Source: JAGOME01 sp039812375
GTDB lineage: Bacteria > Actinomycetota > Actinomycetes > Actinomycetales > Dermatophilaceae
Direction: 5' to 3'
Assembly (NCBI GenBank): GCA_039812375.1
Contig: JBDIAO010000001.1
Coordinates: forward strand, 62,001-126,000
DNA: 64,000 nt
The position numbers and the translations under genes were made by a program. The notes beneath the pieces were generated by a model. The model made no database searches. It saw only the letters and a list, made by a program, of their open reading frames with translations, and was not told the origin of the DNA. Numbering within the stretch: the first letter of the stretch is position 1; each line of letters begins with the position of its first letter. Positions 51,301 to 58,991 of this stretch are shown here, in pieces.

Positions 51301-52545
51301 TCCGTCGTCGCCGACCACGTGGACCGCAAAGTGGCCATCGACCACGGTGACCCGCAGCAGTTCCCCGGGGTGGAGGCAGGCCGGATCGTGCACGACATGC
51401 CCGTCGCCCCGCCGGACGATCGCGTAGCCCCGACTCAGGGTCTGGTGTGGCGAGAGCACCCGAACCTGTGCGGTGAGATGACCGAGCAGCGTCCGGGCGC
51501 GATCCAGGTCGAGCTGGATGTGTCGCCGCAACGTTGCCTTCGTCGCATCGATCCCGCGGCGCTGCACCCGGATGAACCCGGCTGGGTCGGCCAGCACCGG
51601 GCGCGTGCGCAGGTCCACGAGCCGGCGACGCTCGTGGGTGAGGAGCTCGCTGAGGCGCCCTCGGAGCTGGTGGCGTGCCCGATCGATGCGCTCTCGCTCC
51701 AGCGCGCCGTCGGGGACGACGAGCATGCCGGCGTCAGTGGGAGTGGAGGCGCGGCGGTCGGCGACGAAGTCGAGCAGGGGGGTGTCCACGTCATGTCCGA
51801 TGGCGCTGACCACCGGGGTGTGCACGGCCGCGACAGCGCGCACGAGAGCCTCGTTGCTGAATGGCAGCAGGTCTTCCACGCTGCCGCCGCCTCGGGCGAT
51901 GACGATGACGTCCACCTCGTCGATCCGATCCAGCTCGCGCAACGCAGCGATGACGTCGCTGACCGCACTCACCCCTTGGACAGCGACCTGTCGAATCTCG
52001 AAGGCCACGCTCGGCCAGCGTCGACGAGCGTTCTCGACAACGTCCTTCTCGGCTGCGCTGGCGCGGCCGGTCACCAGCCCCACTCGCCGGGGCAGGAACG
52101 GAAGTGCCCGTTTCCGGTCGGCGTCGAAGAGCCCTTCGGCGGCAAGCGTGGCCTTGAGGTACTCGATCCGGGCGAGCAGTTCACCCAGGCCGATCGGGCG
52201 GATCTGGCGAGCCTGGAGGAGCAACTGGCCCCGTTGCGTCCAGAAGGTGGGTTTGGCCTGAATAACGACTTGTGCCCCTTGCGTGAGCGTCGTCGGGACC
52301 GCCTCGAGGGCACTGATCGGCAAAGCAACGGACAGGCTCAGGTCGACGTCGGTGTCGCGCAGGGTGAGGTATGCCGTGCGCATCCCGGGTCGCTGGTTCA
52401 GTTGGACGACCTGACCCTCAACCCACAGTGTCGACATGCGGTCCACGTACTCGGCGATCTTCATCGACAACAGCCGAACGGGCCACGGTTGCTCCGGTGT
52501 GGTGTCGGCGGCCTTCTCGGGCAGCTGCTGGCCGGCCACGGTCAT
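51298..52545 (-). CDS. xseA: exodeoxyribonuclease VII large subunit
   Basis: 415 residues from ATG 52545. It degrades single-stranded DNA with XseB. The N-terminal OB fold (LWVEGQVVQLNQRPGMRTAY) is followed by the catalytic core: GLVTGRASAAEKDVVENARR, VIVIARGGGSVEDLLPFSNE, SAIGHDVDTPLLDFVADRRA and ASTPTDAG. No Shine-Dalgarno sequence precedes the ATG. It overlaps the TGA of an upstream 37-codon frame, so translation may be coupled to it. The open frame continues far upstream antisense to ispH; that part is not XseA-like. Confidence 0.94.
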   Translation of the reverse strand: MTVAGQQLPEKAADTTPEQPWPVRLLSMKIAEYVDRMSTLWVEGQVVQLNQRPGMRTAYLTLRDTDVDLSLSVALPISALEAVPTTLTQGAQVVIQAKPTFWTQRGQLLLQARQIRPIGLGELLARIEYLKATLAAEGLFDADRKRALPFLPRRVGLVTGRASAAEKDVVENARRRWPSVAFEIRQVAVQGVSAVSDVIAALRELDRIDEVDVIVIARGGGSVEDLLPFSNEALVRAVAAVHTPVVSAIGHDVDTPLLDFVADRRASTPTDAGMLVVPDGALERERIDRARHQLRGRLSELLTHERRRLVDLRTRPVLADPAGFIRVQRRGIDATKATLRRHIQLDLDRARTLLGHLTAQVRVLSPHQTLSRGYAIVRRGDGHVVHDPACLHPGELLRVTVVDGHFAVHVVGDDG

Positions 52546-52658
52546 CAGCGGTTCGATTCCTGGACGGGCCGGGAGCTGGCGCCGGATGAGCCGAACAGCG
52601 GCCAGCGCGTGCCGAGGGAATCCGCGGCGAACCGTGGGGCCACCTGTGCTCTGTGCAT
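52545..52658 (-). CDS. candidate leaderless 37-codon ORF coupled to xseA
   Basis: An ATG at 52658 opens a frame of 37 codons (MHRAQVAPRFAADSL and so on) whose TGA shares a base with the xseA ATG (TGATG). A CACAAT box lies 6 nt upstream of its ATG. It may be a leader peptide that brings ribosomes to xseA. No family is recognised and translation is unproven. Confidence 0.4.
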   Translation of the reverse strand: MHRAQVAPRFAADSLGTRWPLFGSSGASSRPVQESNR

Positions 52659-52664
52659 GGGGAC

Positions 52665-52670
52665 ATTGTG
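52665..52670 (-). promoter_or_regulatory. candidate -10 box of the xseA leader ORF
   Basis: CACAAT on the minus strand ends 6 nt before ATG 52658, the same sequence and spacing as upstream of the CPBP protease gene. Confidence 0.35.
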
Positions 52671-52733
52671 ACGAGCCACTTCGAGCACCGGGACGGCGGT
52701 TCGCAGCCGGCTTCTGGCTGCGTTGACCCGACG

Positions 52734-52739
52734 TACAGT
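52734..52739 (+). promoter_or_regulatory. candidate -10 box of ispH
   Basis: TACAGT ends 7 nt before ATG 52747, indicating a leaderless mRNA and arguing against the earlier TTG at 52723 as the start. Confidence 0.45.
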
Positions 52740-52746
52740 GGAGGGT

Positions 52747-53763
52747 ATGGCCAGCCCCGCGCGACGCGTCCTTCTTGCTGCCCCTCGCGGATACTGTGCC
52801 GGCGTCGACCGGGCTGTCGTCACCGTGGAGAAGGCCCTGGAGCTCTATGGCCCGCCGGTCTATGTGCGCAAACAGATCGTTCACAACAAACATGTCGTCA
52901 CCACGTTGGAAAAGCGGGGCGCGATTTTCGTCGACGAGACCCACGAGGTGCCCGAGGGTGCCACCGTGGTCTTCTCCGCGCACGGGGTGGCCCCGGTGGT
53001 CCATGAGGAGGCCAGGGCGCGCTCGCTGAAGACCATTGATGCGACCTGTCCGCTGGTGACCAAGGTGCACCGCGAGGCGGTCCGGTTTGCCGACTCCGAC
53101 TACGACATCCTCCTCATCGGTCACGAGGGCCATGAGGAGGTCATCGGTACCTCCGGGGAGGCGCCGGAGAACATCACCCTCGTGGAGGGCCCTGACGACG
53201 TCGGCAATGTCACCGTCAGGGACCCGGAAAAGGTCGTCTGGCTCTCCCAGACCACACTCTCGGTCGACGAGACGATGGAGACGGTTCGTCGGCTGCGGGC
53301 CCGGTTCCCGCAGTTGCAGGACCCGCCGAGCGACGACATTTGTTACGCGACCCAGAACCGCCAGCTCGCCGTCAAGCAGATGGCTCCCGAGACCGACCTG
53401 ATGATCGTCGTGGGATCCCGCAATTCCTCGAACTCGGTGCGCCTGGTCGAGGTCGCCCTCGAGCACGGCGCGGGCGCAGGGCATCTCGTCGACTACGCCG
53501 ACGAGATCGACGACCGGTGGCTCCAGGGGGTCGCCACGGTGGGGGTGACCTCCGGAGCCTCCGTGCCGGAGGTGCTCGTGCGTGGCGTCCTGGAGTACCT
53601 GGCTGAACGCGGCTATGCGGACGTCGCTCCGGTCGTCGCGGCCGAGGAGTCCCTGATGTTCGCCCTGCCCAACGAGATCCGGCGGGATCTCAAGGCGGCC
53701 GGGATGAGCGACAAGGTCCGGCACGACGCCTCCTCGACGGCGGATGCCGGCTCCCTGCACTGA
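52747..53763 (+). CDS. ispH: 4-hydroxy-3-methylbut-2-enyl diphosphate reductase
   Basis: 338 residues. It catalyses the last step of the MEP isoprenoid pathway, giving IPP and DMAPP. The three Fe-S cysteines are Cys17 (RGYCAGVDRAV), Cys101 (DATCPLVTK) and Cys199 (DDICYATQNRQ). The active-site histidines lie in FSAHGVAP and GHEGHEE; TSGASVPE is also typical. ATG 52747 is preferred over an upstream TTG. It is divergent from xseAB. Confidence 0.96.
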   Translation: MASPARRVLLAAPRGYCAGVDRAVVTVEKALELYGPPVYVRKQIVHNKHVVTTLEKRGAIFVDETHEVPEGATVVFSAHGVAPVVHEEARARSLKTIDATCPLVTKVHREAVRFADSDYDILLIGHEGHEEVIGTSGEAPENITLVEGPDDVGNVTVRDPEKVVWLSQTTLSVDETMETVRRLRARFPQLQDPPSDDICYATQNRQLAVKQMAPETDLMIVVGSRNSSNSVRLVEVALEHGAGAGHLVDYADEIDDRWLQGVATVGVTSGASVPEVLVRGVLEYLAERGYADVAPVVAAEESLMFALPNEIRRDLKAAGMSDKVRHDASSTADAGSLH

Positions 53764-53792
53764 GCTGAACTGGCCGTAGGCGCAGGTTCTTG

Positions 53793-53815
53793 GCGCCGGC
53801 CCCGGTGCCCGGCGC
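53793..53815. terminator. hairpin between convergent ispH and rmuC
   Basis: GCGCCGG (53793-53799) pairs with CCGGCGC (53809-53815) around a 9-nt loop, between two stop codons. It is a plausible bidirectional terminator with a modest stem. Confidence 0.45.
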
Positions 53816-53836
53816 TGGCCCCGTCAGGGCTGACCG

Positions 53837-55033
53837 TCAGGCGCTGACCGACTCCGGCCCGTCGGTATTCGCGGGTGCCTGAGCAGACACGATGAGCTCC
53901 TCGCGTGACTCCTCCCCGAGGGAGGCGTCGATGAGTTCCATAGCCGTTAGGGACCGCGGCGCGGACTCGACAGCGGCCGGCTGCGGCAGCTGCTCGGCAC
54001 TCGCGGTGAGCTCACCCATCTTTCGGGCGGTCACCAGGACGCGTGACTCCAGGGCCCCCACCATGGCGTTGTAGGTCTCGACGCTCGTCCTGAGGCTGCG
54101 CCCCAGCTTGTCGACGTGCCCGCCGAGGCTGCCCAGCCGATGGTGCAACTCCTGGCCGAGACCGAGCAGCTCGCGGGCGTTGGCGGTGAGGGCGTCCTGC
54201 TGCCAGGCAACCGCGACCGACTTCAGGAGCGCAAGCAGGGAGCCAGGGCCGACCAGGACGACCTTGTGGGTCAGGGCGCTCTCGTGCAGGCCCGGTGCGT
54301 GTGCGAGGGCGCTGGCGAGCATGGCCTCGCTCGGGACGAAGCAGACGACGAGCTCCGGGGTGGTCTCGAAGGCACTCCAGTAGGACTTGCGGGCCAGTGC
54401 ACGCACGTGCTCGCCCAGGCTGCGGGCGTGCGCGCCGAGCAGGTCGGCCCGTTCCCTCTCGCCCAGGCCTTCGGCCTGTGCCTCGAGGAAGGCAGCCATG
54501 GGCGCCTTCGCGTCGACCACGAGCACTTTTTCTCCGGGTAGGCGCACGATAACGTCGGGTCGCACGGCGGTGCCCTCGGTGTTCTGCGCGCAGACCTGCT
54601 CCTCGAAGTCGCACCGGGCCAGCAGGCCGCCCAGCTCGAGTACTCGGCGCAGCTGGACCTCACCCCACGCGCCGCGCACGTTGGCCGAGCGCAACGAACC
54701 CGCCAGTGCGGCCGTGGCGCGGCCGACCTCACTTGTGCCCGCCTCCACCTGGGAGAGCAGTTGCGCCACTGCGCCGAACTGCTGGGCCCGGTCACGTTCC
54801 AGGGTGCCCACCTGGCGCTGCACTCGCTCCAGGGTCTGCCGCAATGGGGCGAGTTCACGGGCGACCTCGTGGTCCTGCTCGCCTGCGGCGGACAGGTCGG
54901 CCACCCGCTCCCGCAGCACGTCACGCTCGGCCAGGGCCCTGGCCAGGGATGCCGCGTAGCTGCTCCTCGCCAGCAACCAGGTCAGCATCGCGCCGACGAG
55001 CAGGGACACGGTCGCCACCATCCAGGTTTGCAT
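53837..55033 (-). CDS. rmuC: RmuC family DNA recombination protein
   Basis: 398 residues. An N-terminal membrane segment (MVATVSLLVGAMLTWLLARS) leads to a coiled coil (LRERVADLSAAGEQDHEVAR, to about residue 110). The RmuC nuclease-like domain follows (NVRGAWGEVQLRRVLELGGL, then VRPDVIVRLPGEKVLVVDAK with the PD-x-K-type residues). E. coli RmuC limits inversions at short inverted repeats. It lies tail to tail with ispH. Confidence 0.92.
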   Translation of the reverse strand: MQTWMVATVSLLVGAMLTWLLARSSYAASLARALAERDVLRERVADLSAAGEQDHEVARELAPLRQTLERVQRQVGTLERDRAQQFGAVAQLLSQVEAGTSEVGRATAALAGSLRSANVRGAWGEVQLRRVLELGGLLARCDFEEQVCAQNTEGTAVRPDVIVRLPGEKVLVVDAKAPMAAFLEAQAEGLGERERADLLGAHARSLGEHVRALARKSYWSAFETTPELVVCFVPSEAMLASALAHAPGLHESALTHKVVLVGPGSLLALLKSVAVAWQQDALTANARELLGLGQELHHRLGSLGGHVDKLGRSLRTSVETYNAMVGALESRVLVTARKMGELTASAEQLPQPAAVESAPRSLTAMELIDASLGEESREELIVSAQAPANTDGPESVSA

Positions 55034-55076
55034 GCACCCAGACGATGCCAGCGACCACCGACAACGCCGGCGAGGA

Positions 55077-56054
55077 TCAACCGAGTATGAGCGCCCCGAG
55101 GGTGCCGATCAGCGTGACCAGGGCAGTGGACAGGGCGCCGAGGAGGACCGGTCGCCCGCCCACCGTGCGCAGCAGGCTCACGTGCACCCCAGTGCCGAGC
55201 GCGAACATGGCGGCCGAGAGCAGCAGCACTTGAACCGTCTTGGCCATGGAGAACACGTCCGGTGGCAGAGGCAGCCATGTGCGCACGAGGGTCATCGAGA
55301 GGAAGCCGGCGACGAACAGGGGGACGAGCGGGGTCGCGCGAGTCCCGCCGCTCGGGCCCCGGCGGCGCCGCCGCCAGCCGAGCGCGAGGATGAGCGGTGC
55401 GAGCATGAGGACCCGGGCAAGCTTGACCAGCACGGCCGTGGCCAGGGCAGAACCGCCGATGATGCCGGCCGCAGCGACGACCTGTGCGACCTCGTGGATG
55501 GCGGAACCGGCGAGCAGACCGGCGGCGGCGTCGTGCAGGCCGAGTGTGGAGGCCAGGAGTGGGACGACACCGATCATCACGGTGCCGAACAGCACGACAA
55601 GCCCGATCGCGGTGGCGGTCTCGGTCTCGTCGGCCTCGGACTCCTCCTCGACGGCGGCCACGGCCGCGGCACCGCAGATCGAAAAGCCGCTCGCGATCAG
55701 GAGCGACAGCGGCCCGCTCAACCCGAGCCGCCGGCCCAGCCAGGTTGTCCCGATCACGCCGACTGCGACGACGGTGACGACCAGGGCGATAACCCCCGGC
55801 CCCAAAGCGGCGATGTCGCGCAGGGAGAGTTGCAGGCCGAGCAGGACGATCCCCACCCGCAGCAGTCGCTTTGCGGCCACAGCAAGCCCCGGGCGCCATC
55901 TTTCGCCCAGGGGGGCGACGTGCACGAGCGCGATGCCGAGGAGGATGGCCACGAGCAGCGCGCTGACCGTCGGCAGGACCCGGGCGACGAGGGCTGCGAC
56001 GAGCGCGGCCGCGGCCGACAGGCCGAGTCCGGGCCAGAGGGAAGGAGACGCCAC
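55077..56054 (-). CDS. YeiH/UPF0324 family putative sulfate exporter
   Basis: 325 residues from GTG 56054, with about ten membrane segments. LRVGIVLLGLQLSLRDIAAL, ASGFSICGAAAVAAVEEESE and AGSAIHEVAQVVAAAGIIGG are hallmark stretches of this family. Bacterial members are annotated as sulfate or sulfonate-related exporters on limited evidence. A CACTGT box 6 nt before the GTG supports this start; an in-frame GTG at 56090 adds 12 residues. Confidence 0.85.
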   Translation of the reverse strand: MASPSLWPGLGLSAAAALVAALVARVLPTVSALLVAILLGIALVHVAPLGERWRPGLAVAAKRLLRVGIVLLGLQLSLRDIAALGPGVIALVVTVVAVGVIGTTWLGRRLGLSGPLSLLIASGFSICGAAAVAAVEEESEADETETATAIGLVVLFGTVMIGVVPLLASTLGLHDAAAGLLAGSAIHEVAQVVAAAGIIGGSALATAVLVKLARVLMLAPLILALGWRRRRRGPSGGTRATPLVPLFVAGFLSMTLVRTWLPLPPDVFSMAKTVQVLLLSAAMFALGTGVHVSLLRTVGGRPVLLGALSTALVTLIGTLGALILG

Positions 56055-56060
56055 GTCATG

Positions 56061-56066
56061 ACAGTG
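56061..56066 (-). promoter_or_regulatory. candidate -10 box of the YeiH-like gene
   Basis: CACTGT on the minus strand ends 6 nt before GTG 56054. The first base deviates from TANNNT. Confidence 0.3.
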
Positions 56067-56110
56067 CTCTCCCAGCGCCGATCGCGCCACTGGTGTCTGG
56101 TGGTCGGAGG

Positions 56111-56116
56111 TAGCCT
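56111..56116 (+). promoter_or_regulatory. candidate -10 box of the NUDIX leader ORF
   Basis: TAGCCT ends 7 nt before the ATG at 56124. It lies in a small palindrome (GGAGG-TAG-CCTCC) that could also form a hairpin. Confidence 0.4.
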
Positions 56117-56123
56117 CCGGGAC

Positions 56124-56156
56124 ATGAGCAGCACGCGCACGGACCGGCGAGCATGA
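56124..56156 (+). CDS. candidate leaderless 10-codon ORF coupled to the NUDIX gene
   Basis: ATG 56124 encodes MSSTRTDRRA and ends in a TGA that overlaps the NUDIX ATG at 56153 (ATGA). The NUDIX start has no clear Shine-Dalgarno site, so termination-reinitiation is plausible. Untested; could be a chance frame. Confidence 0.35.
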   Translation: MSSTRTDRRA

Positions 56157-56725
56157 CGGACCTTGGCCCAGGCCCCTCGTCGGGGCACCCTCCGGCGCGT
56201 GGTGCGGAAGGCCGCCCGGACCTGTCCACGGATGCTGGCCGGCTTGCGTTCATCAGGGTCCTCAACTCCCGGTTGCCGACCAAGCGCACCATCGCCCAGG
56301 GTCTGCTCCGCAACGAGCATGGTGAGATCCTGCTGTGCCAGTTGACCTACAAGCAGGAATGGGACCTGCCCGGTGGGGTCGTCGACCCCGGGGAGTCGCC
56401 CGCGGCCTGTGTCGAGAGAGAGGTCCACGAGGAACTCGGCCTCAGCGTGCGGGCCGGGCGCCTTCTCGCCGTCAACTGGCTGCCGCCCTACCGCGGTTGG
56501 GATGACGCGACCCTGCACGTGTTCGACCTCGGCACGATTCCCACCGACGCGCTCGAGCCCGCCCGTTTCCTCGCGCGTGAGATCCGGGGTGCGCACTGGT
56601 GCAGTGTCGCGGATGCCGCGACCCACGTCGCGGCATACGTCATGCGCATGCTCACCTCTATCGAGGGGGCAGACGGGACCTGCTATCTCGAGGACGGAAA
56701 ACCCCGCGCCGACACTCAGCCGTAG
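56153..56725 (+). CDS. NUDIX hydrolase
   Basis: 190 residues. The Nudix box is complete (GGVVDPGESPAACVEREVHE then ELGL), with the metal-binding REVHEE glutamates. The hydrophobic SRLPTKRTIAQGLLRNEHGE leads into it. The first 35 residues are low-complexity. Substrate (nucleotide or other diphosphate) is not predictable. It lies 12 bp before ychF; its TAG stop is part of a possible ychF -10 box. Confidence 0.88.
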   Translation: MTDLGPGPSSGHPPARGAEGRPDLSTDAGRLAFIRVLNSRLPTKRTIAQGLLRNEHGEILLCQLTYKQEWDLPGGVVDPGESPAACVEREVHEELGLSVRAGRLLAVNWLPPYRGWDDATLHVFDLGTIPTDALEPARFLAREIRGAHWCSVADAATHVAAYVMRMLTSIEGADGTCYLEDGKPRADTQP

Positions 56726-56728
56726 ACT
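56723..56728 (+). promoter_or_regulatory. candidate -10 box of ychF
   Basis: TAGACT, overlapping the NUDIX stop codon, ends 9 nt before the GTG of ychF. Spacing is slightly longer than in the other leaderless candidates. Confidence 0.35.
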
Positions 56729-56737
56729 CATCGTCCC

Positions 56738-57823
56738 GTGGCACTCACCATCGGAATCGTCGGTCTCCCCAACGTTGGCAAGTCGACGCTGTTCAACGCG
56801 TTGACGAAGAACAACGTCCTGGCCGCCAACTACCCCTTCGCGACGATCGAGCCGAACATCGGGGTCGTGCCGCTGCCTGATCCCCGGCTGGCGCGGTTGG
56901 CGGAGATCTTCGGCTCGGCGCGGATCCTGCCGGCCACGGTCTCGTTCGTCGACATCGCCGGCATCGTCAAGGGCGCAAGTGAGGGGGAGGGGCTGGGCAA
57001 CAAGTTCCTCGCCCACATCCGCGAGGCCGACGCCATCTGCCAAGTCGTGCGCGCCTTCGAGGACGGCGACGTCGTGCACGTTGACGGCAAGGTCTCCCCG
57101 ACCTCGGACATCGAGACCATCCACACCGAGCTCATCCTCGCCGACCTGCAGACCCTCGAGAAGGCCGTGGCCCGGCTGGAGAAGGAGTCACGGATCAAGA
57201 AGGAGGCCAGGCCGGCATACGAAAATGCCGTTGCGGCACAAAGAGTTCTCGAGGAGGGCCGGACGTTGTATGCCGCGGGGGCCGCCGCCGGGGTCGACAT
57301 GGAGCTCGCCGCGGCGCTCGGGCTACTGACCACCAAGCCGTTCATCTACGTCTTCAACCTCGACGAGGACCAGCTCGCTGACACCGAGCTGCACGAGCGC
57401 CTGGCGGCGAGCGTCGCCCCGGCCGACAGCGTCTTCCTCGACGCCAAGCTCGAGATGGACCTCATGGAGATGGATGCCGACGATGCGCTCGAGCTGCTCC
57501 AGTCCTTCGGGGCGGCAGAGTCCGGGCTCGACCAGCTCGCCCGGGTCGGCTTCCACACCCTCGGCCTGCAGACCTATCTGACCGCCGGGCCGAAGGAGGC
57601 GCGGGCGTGGACCATCCGGCAGGGCTGGACCGCGCCGCAGGCGGCCGGGGTCATCCACACCGACTTCCAGAAGGGCTTCATCAAGGCCGAGGTCGTCTCG
57701 TTCGACGACCTCGACGAGCTCGGCTCGATGGCGGCGGTCAAGGCCGCCGGCAAGGCGCGGCTCGAGGGCAAGGACTACGTCATGGCTGACGGCGACGTCG
57801 TCGAGTTCAGGTTTAACGTCTAG
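56738..57823 (+). CDS. ychF: redox-regulated ATPase YchF (Obg family)
   Basis: 361 residues from GTG. It is a universally conserved P-loop NTPase that prefers ATP and associates with ribosomes. Walker A is GLPNVGKST (residues 9-17), followed by NYPFATIEPNIGVVPLPDPR and the G3 motif DIAGIVKGASEGEGLGNKFL. The C-terminal TGS-like domain ends DGDVVEFRFNV. The last codons (AGG, TTT, stop TAG) are AT-richer than host usage, and the same VEFRFNV end recurs about 1.2 kb downstream with GC-rich codons. Confidence 0.96.
   Translation: MALTIGIVGLPNVGKSTLFNALTKNNVLAANYPFATIEPNIGVVPLPDPRLARLAEIFGSARILPATVSFVDIAGIVKGASEGEGLGNKFLAHIREADAICQVVRAFEDGDVVHVDGKVSPTSDIETIHTELILADLQTLEKAVARLEKESRIKKEARPAYENAVAAQRVLEEGRTLYAAGAAAGVDMELAAALGLLTTKPFIYVFNLDEDQLADTELHERLAASVAPADSVFLDAKLEMDLMEMDADDALELLQSFGAAESGLDQLARVGFHTLGLQTYLTAGPKEARAWTIRQGWTAPQAAGVIHTDFQKGFIKAEVVSFDDLDELGSMAAVKAAGKARLEGKDYVMADGDVVEFRFNV
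57800..57823 (+). repeat. ychF 3' end, left copy of a coding direct repeat
   Basis: These 24 bases encode Val-Glu-Phe-Arg-Phe-Asn-Val-stop of YchF. The same eight codons, 19 of 24 bases identical and otherwise synonymous, recur at 58992-59015 after the HigBA-kinase module. They look like the left junction of an inserted segment. Confidence 0.7.
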
Positions 57824-57844
57824 CGTTATTGACGTGTCGCGTTA

Positions 57845-57850
57845 TATATT
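57845..57850 (+). promoter_or_regulatory. candidate -10 box of the HigB/HigA module
   Basis: TATATT ends 6 nt before the GTG at 57857, in a conspicuously AT-rich patch with a repeated GCGTTAT motif (about 57824 and 57840) that could be an operator for HigA autoregulation. Confidence 0.45.
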
Positions 57851-57856
57851 GGTCGA

Positions 57857-58139
57857 GTGATCAGATCCTTCGGGAGCAAGGACACCGAGCGGATCTGGCA
57901 TGAGCAGTACGTCAAGCGCATCGATCGCACCGTGCAGCGAACGACCTTGCGGAAGCTCGAGCTGATCCATGCGGCCAAGGATGTCGACGATCTGAGGATC
58001 CCTCCCGGTAACCGCCTAGAGCGACTGGTCGGTGACCGTCGTGGTCAGCACAGCATTCCGGGTGAACACGCAGTGGCGCATCTGCTTCGTTTGGAAAGAT
58101 GGAGGTGCAGAAGATGTTGAACTCGTCGACTACCACTGA
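57857..58139 (+). pseudogene. higB: HigB-type (RelE superfamily) toxin with a +1 frameshift
   Basis: The GTG at 57857 starts MIRSFGSKDTERIWHEQYVK, typical of HigB mRNA interferases, and runs to GNRLERLVGDRRGQHSI. At 58056-58058 one extra base shifts the frame. The expected C-terminus (RVNTQWRICFVWKDGGAEDV, then ELVDYH) continues in the +1 frame and ends with TGA at 58137-58139. The uncorrected frame stops at 58120. So the toxin is probably inactive; sequencing error or programmed frameshifting are the alternatives. It overlaps higA by 26 bp. Confidence 0.8.
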
Positions 58140-58434
58140 GACTGACCTGATCGAGCCGATCCACCCGGGAGAGATCCTGATGGAGGACTTCATCGAGGGG
58201 TTCGGGATCACGCAGCACAAGCTGGCGGTGTCGATCGGTGTGCCGCCGCGGCGCATCAATGAGATCGTGCACGGCAAGCGGGGCATCTCGGCCGATACGG
58301 CGATCCGTCTTGCGCGCTACTTCGGGACGTCCGAGGAGTTCTGGATGAATCTGCAGTCGAGCTACGAGCTTCGGCTGCAGCGGCGGGCGCTGCGCGACCA
58401 GGTCGCTGCGATCACACCGCTGGCAGTCGCGTGA
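58114..58434 (+). CDS. higA: HigA-type antitoxin (XRE helix-turn-helix)
   Basis: 106 residues from ATG 58114, fixed by GGAGGT 7 nt upstream; an ATG at 58099 lacks this. The core IHPGEILMEDFIEGFGITQH, VSIGVPPRRINEIVHGKRGI and DTAIRLARYFGTSEEFWMNL is the HigA/VapI antitoxin pattern. It neutralises HigB and represses the operon in known systems. Its TGA overlaps the start of the downstream kinase gene. Confidence 0.92.
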   Translation: MLNSSTTTETDLIEPIHPGEILMEDFIEGFGITQHKLAVSIGVPPRRINEIVHGKRGISADTAIRLARYFGTSEEFWMNLQSSYELRLQRRALRDQVAAITPLAVA

Positions 58435-58952
58435 CCGGACGCCTCCTCCTCATCTGCGGTCTGCCCGGCGTGGGGAAGACGAGCATCGCCGAGATCGTCG
58501 CTGCGCGCACGAGGTCGGTCCATCTGTCCATCGACGCGGTCGAGGAGTCGATCCTCGCCTGCGGGTTGCCGTCAGGGTGGCAGGTCGGTGTCGCTGCGTA
58601 CGAGGCGGCGCGTGCGATGGCGGAGCAGAATCTGCGACTCGGCCACGACGTCGTCGTCGATGCGGTGAACGACAGCGAGGAGGCGAGGCAGACCTGGCGT
58701 ACTGCGGCCTCACGCACAGGTGCACGTCTCGAGTTCGTGCACCTCGTGATCTCCGACGCGCAGGAGCATGAGCGGAGGCTGGCCGGCAGGGATCGCGGTC
58801 TCGCCTACGTCGGAGAGCCGTCCTGGTCGGACGTGCAGCGCCGCCGCGCTGACTACGCCGGGTGGTCCGATAAGGTTCTTGAGTTCGACACGACGTCACG
58901 GGCGGCGGACGAGGTCGCAGACGTACTCGTCGTGCGCTTCAGGAGGAGATGA
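58431..58952 (+). CDS. AAA-type P-loop kinase-like protein
   Basis: 173 residues. The Walker A motif is GLPGVGKT (10-17), followed by LSIDAVEESI and a Walker B-like VVVDAVN. GRDRGLAYVGEPSWSDVQRR suggests a lid with arginines. It resembles small nucleoside or gluconate kinase-like ATPases and, more loosely, zeta-toxin kinases; no substrate is inferred. The GTG overlaps the higA stop (GTGA), so it is translated from the toxin-antitoxin mRNA. Confidence 0.75.
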   Translation: MTGRLLLICGLPGVGKTSIAEIVAARTRSVHLSIDAVEESILACGLPSGWQVGVAAYEAARAMAEQNLRLGHDVVVDAVNDSEEARQTWRTAASRTGARLEFVHLVISDAQEHERRLAGRDRGLAYVGEPSWSDVQRRRADYAGWSDKVLEFDTTSRAADEVADVLVVRFRRR

Positions 58953-58991
58953 GGCGTCGTCGGCGCTGATGGTTCCATGTGCTGGAAATCG

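Noticed and set aside
52546..53760. Upstream extension of xseA by about 400 codons
   Set aside because: It lies antisense to ispH and is not XseA-like; the real N-terminus starts at ATG 52545.
57829..57850. Classical sigma-70 promoter TTGACG/TATATT before higB
   Set aside because: The two hexamers are only 10 bp apart, too close for a -35/-10 pair; only the -10 box is kept.
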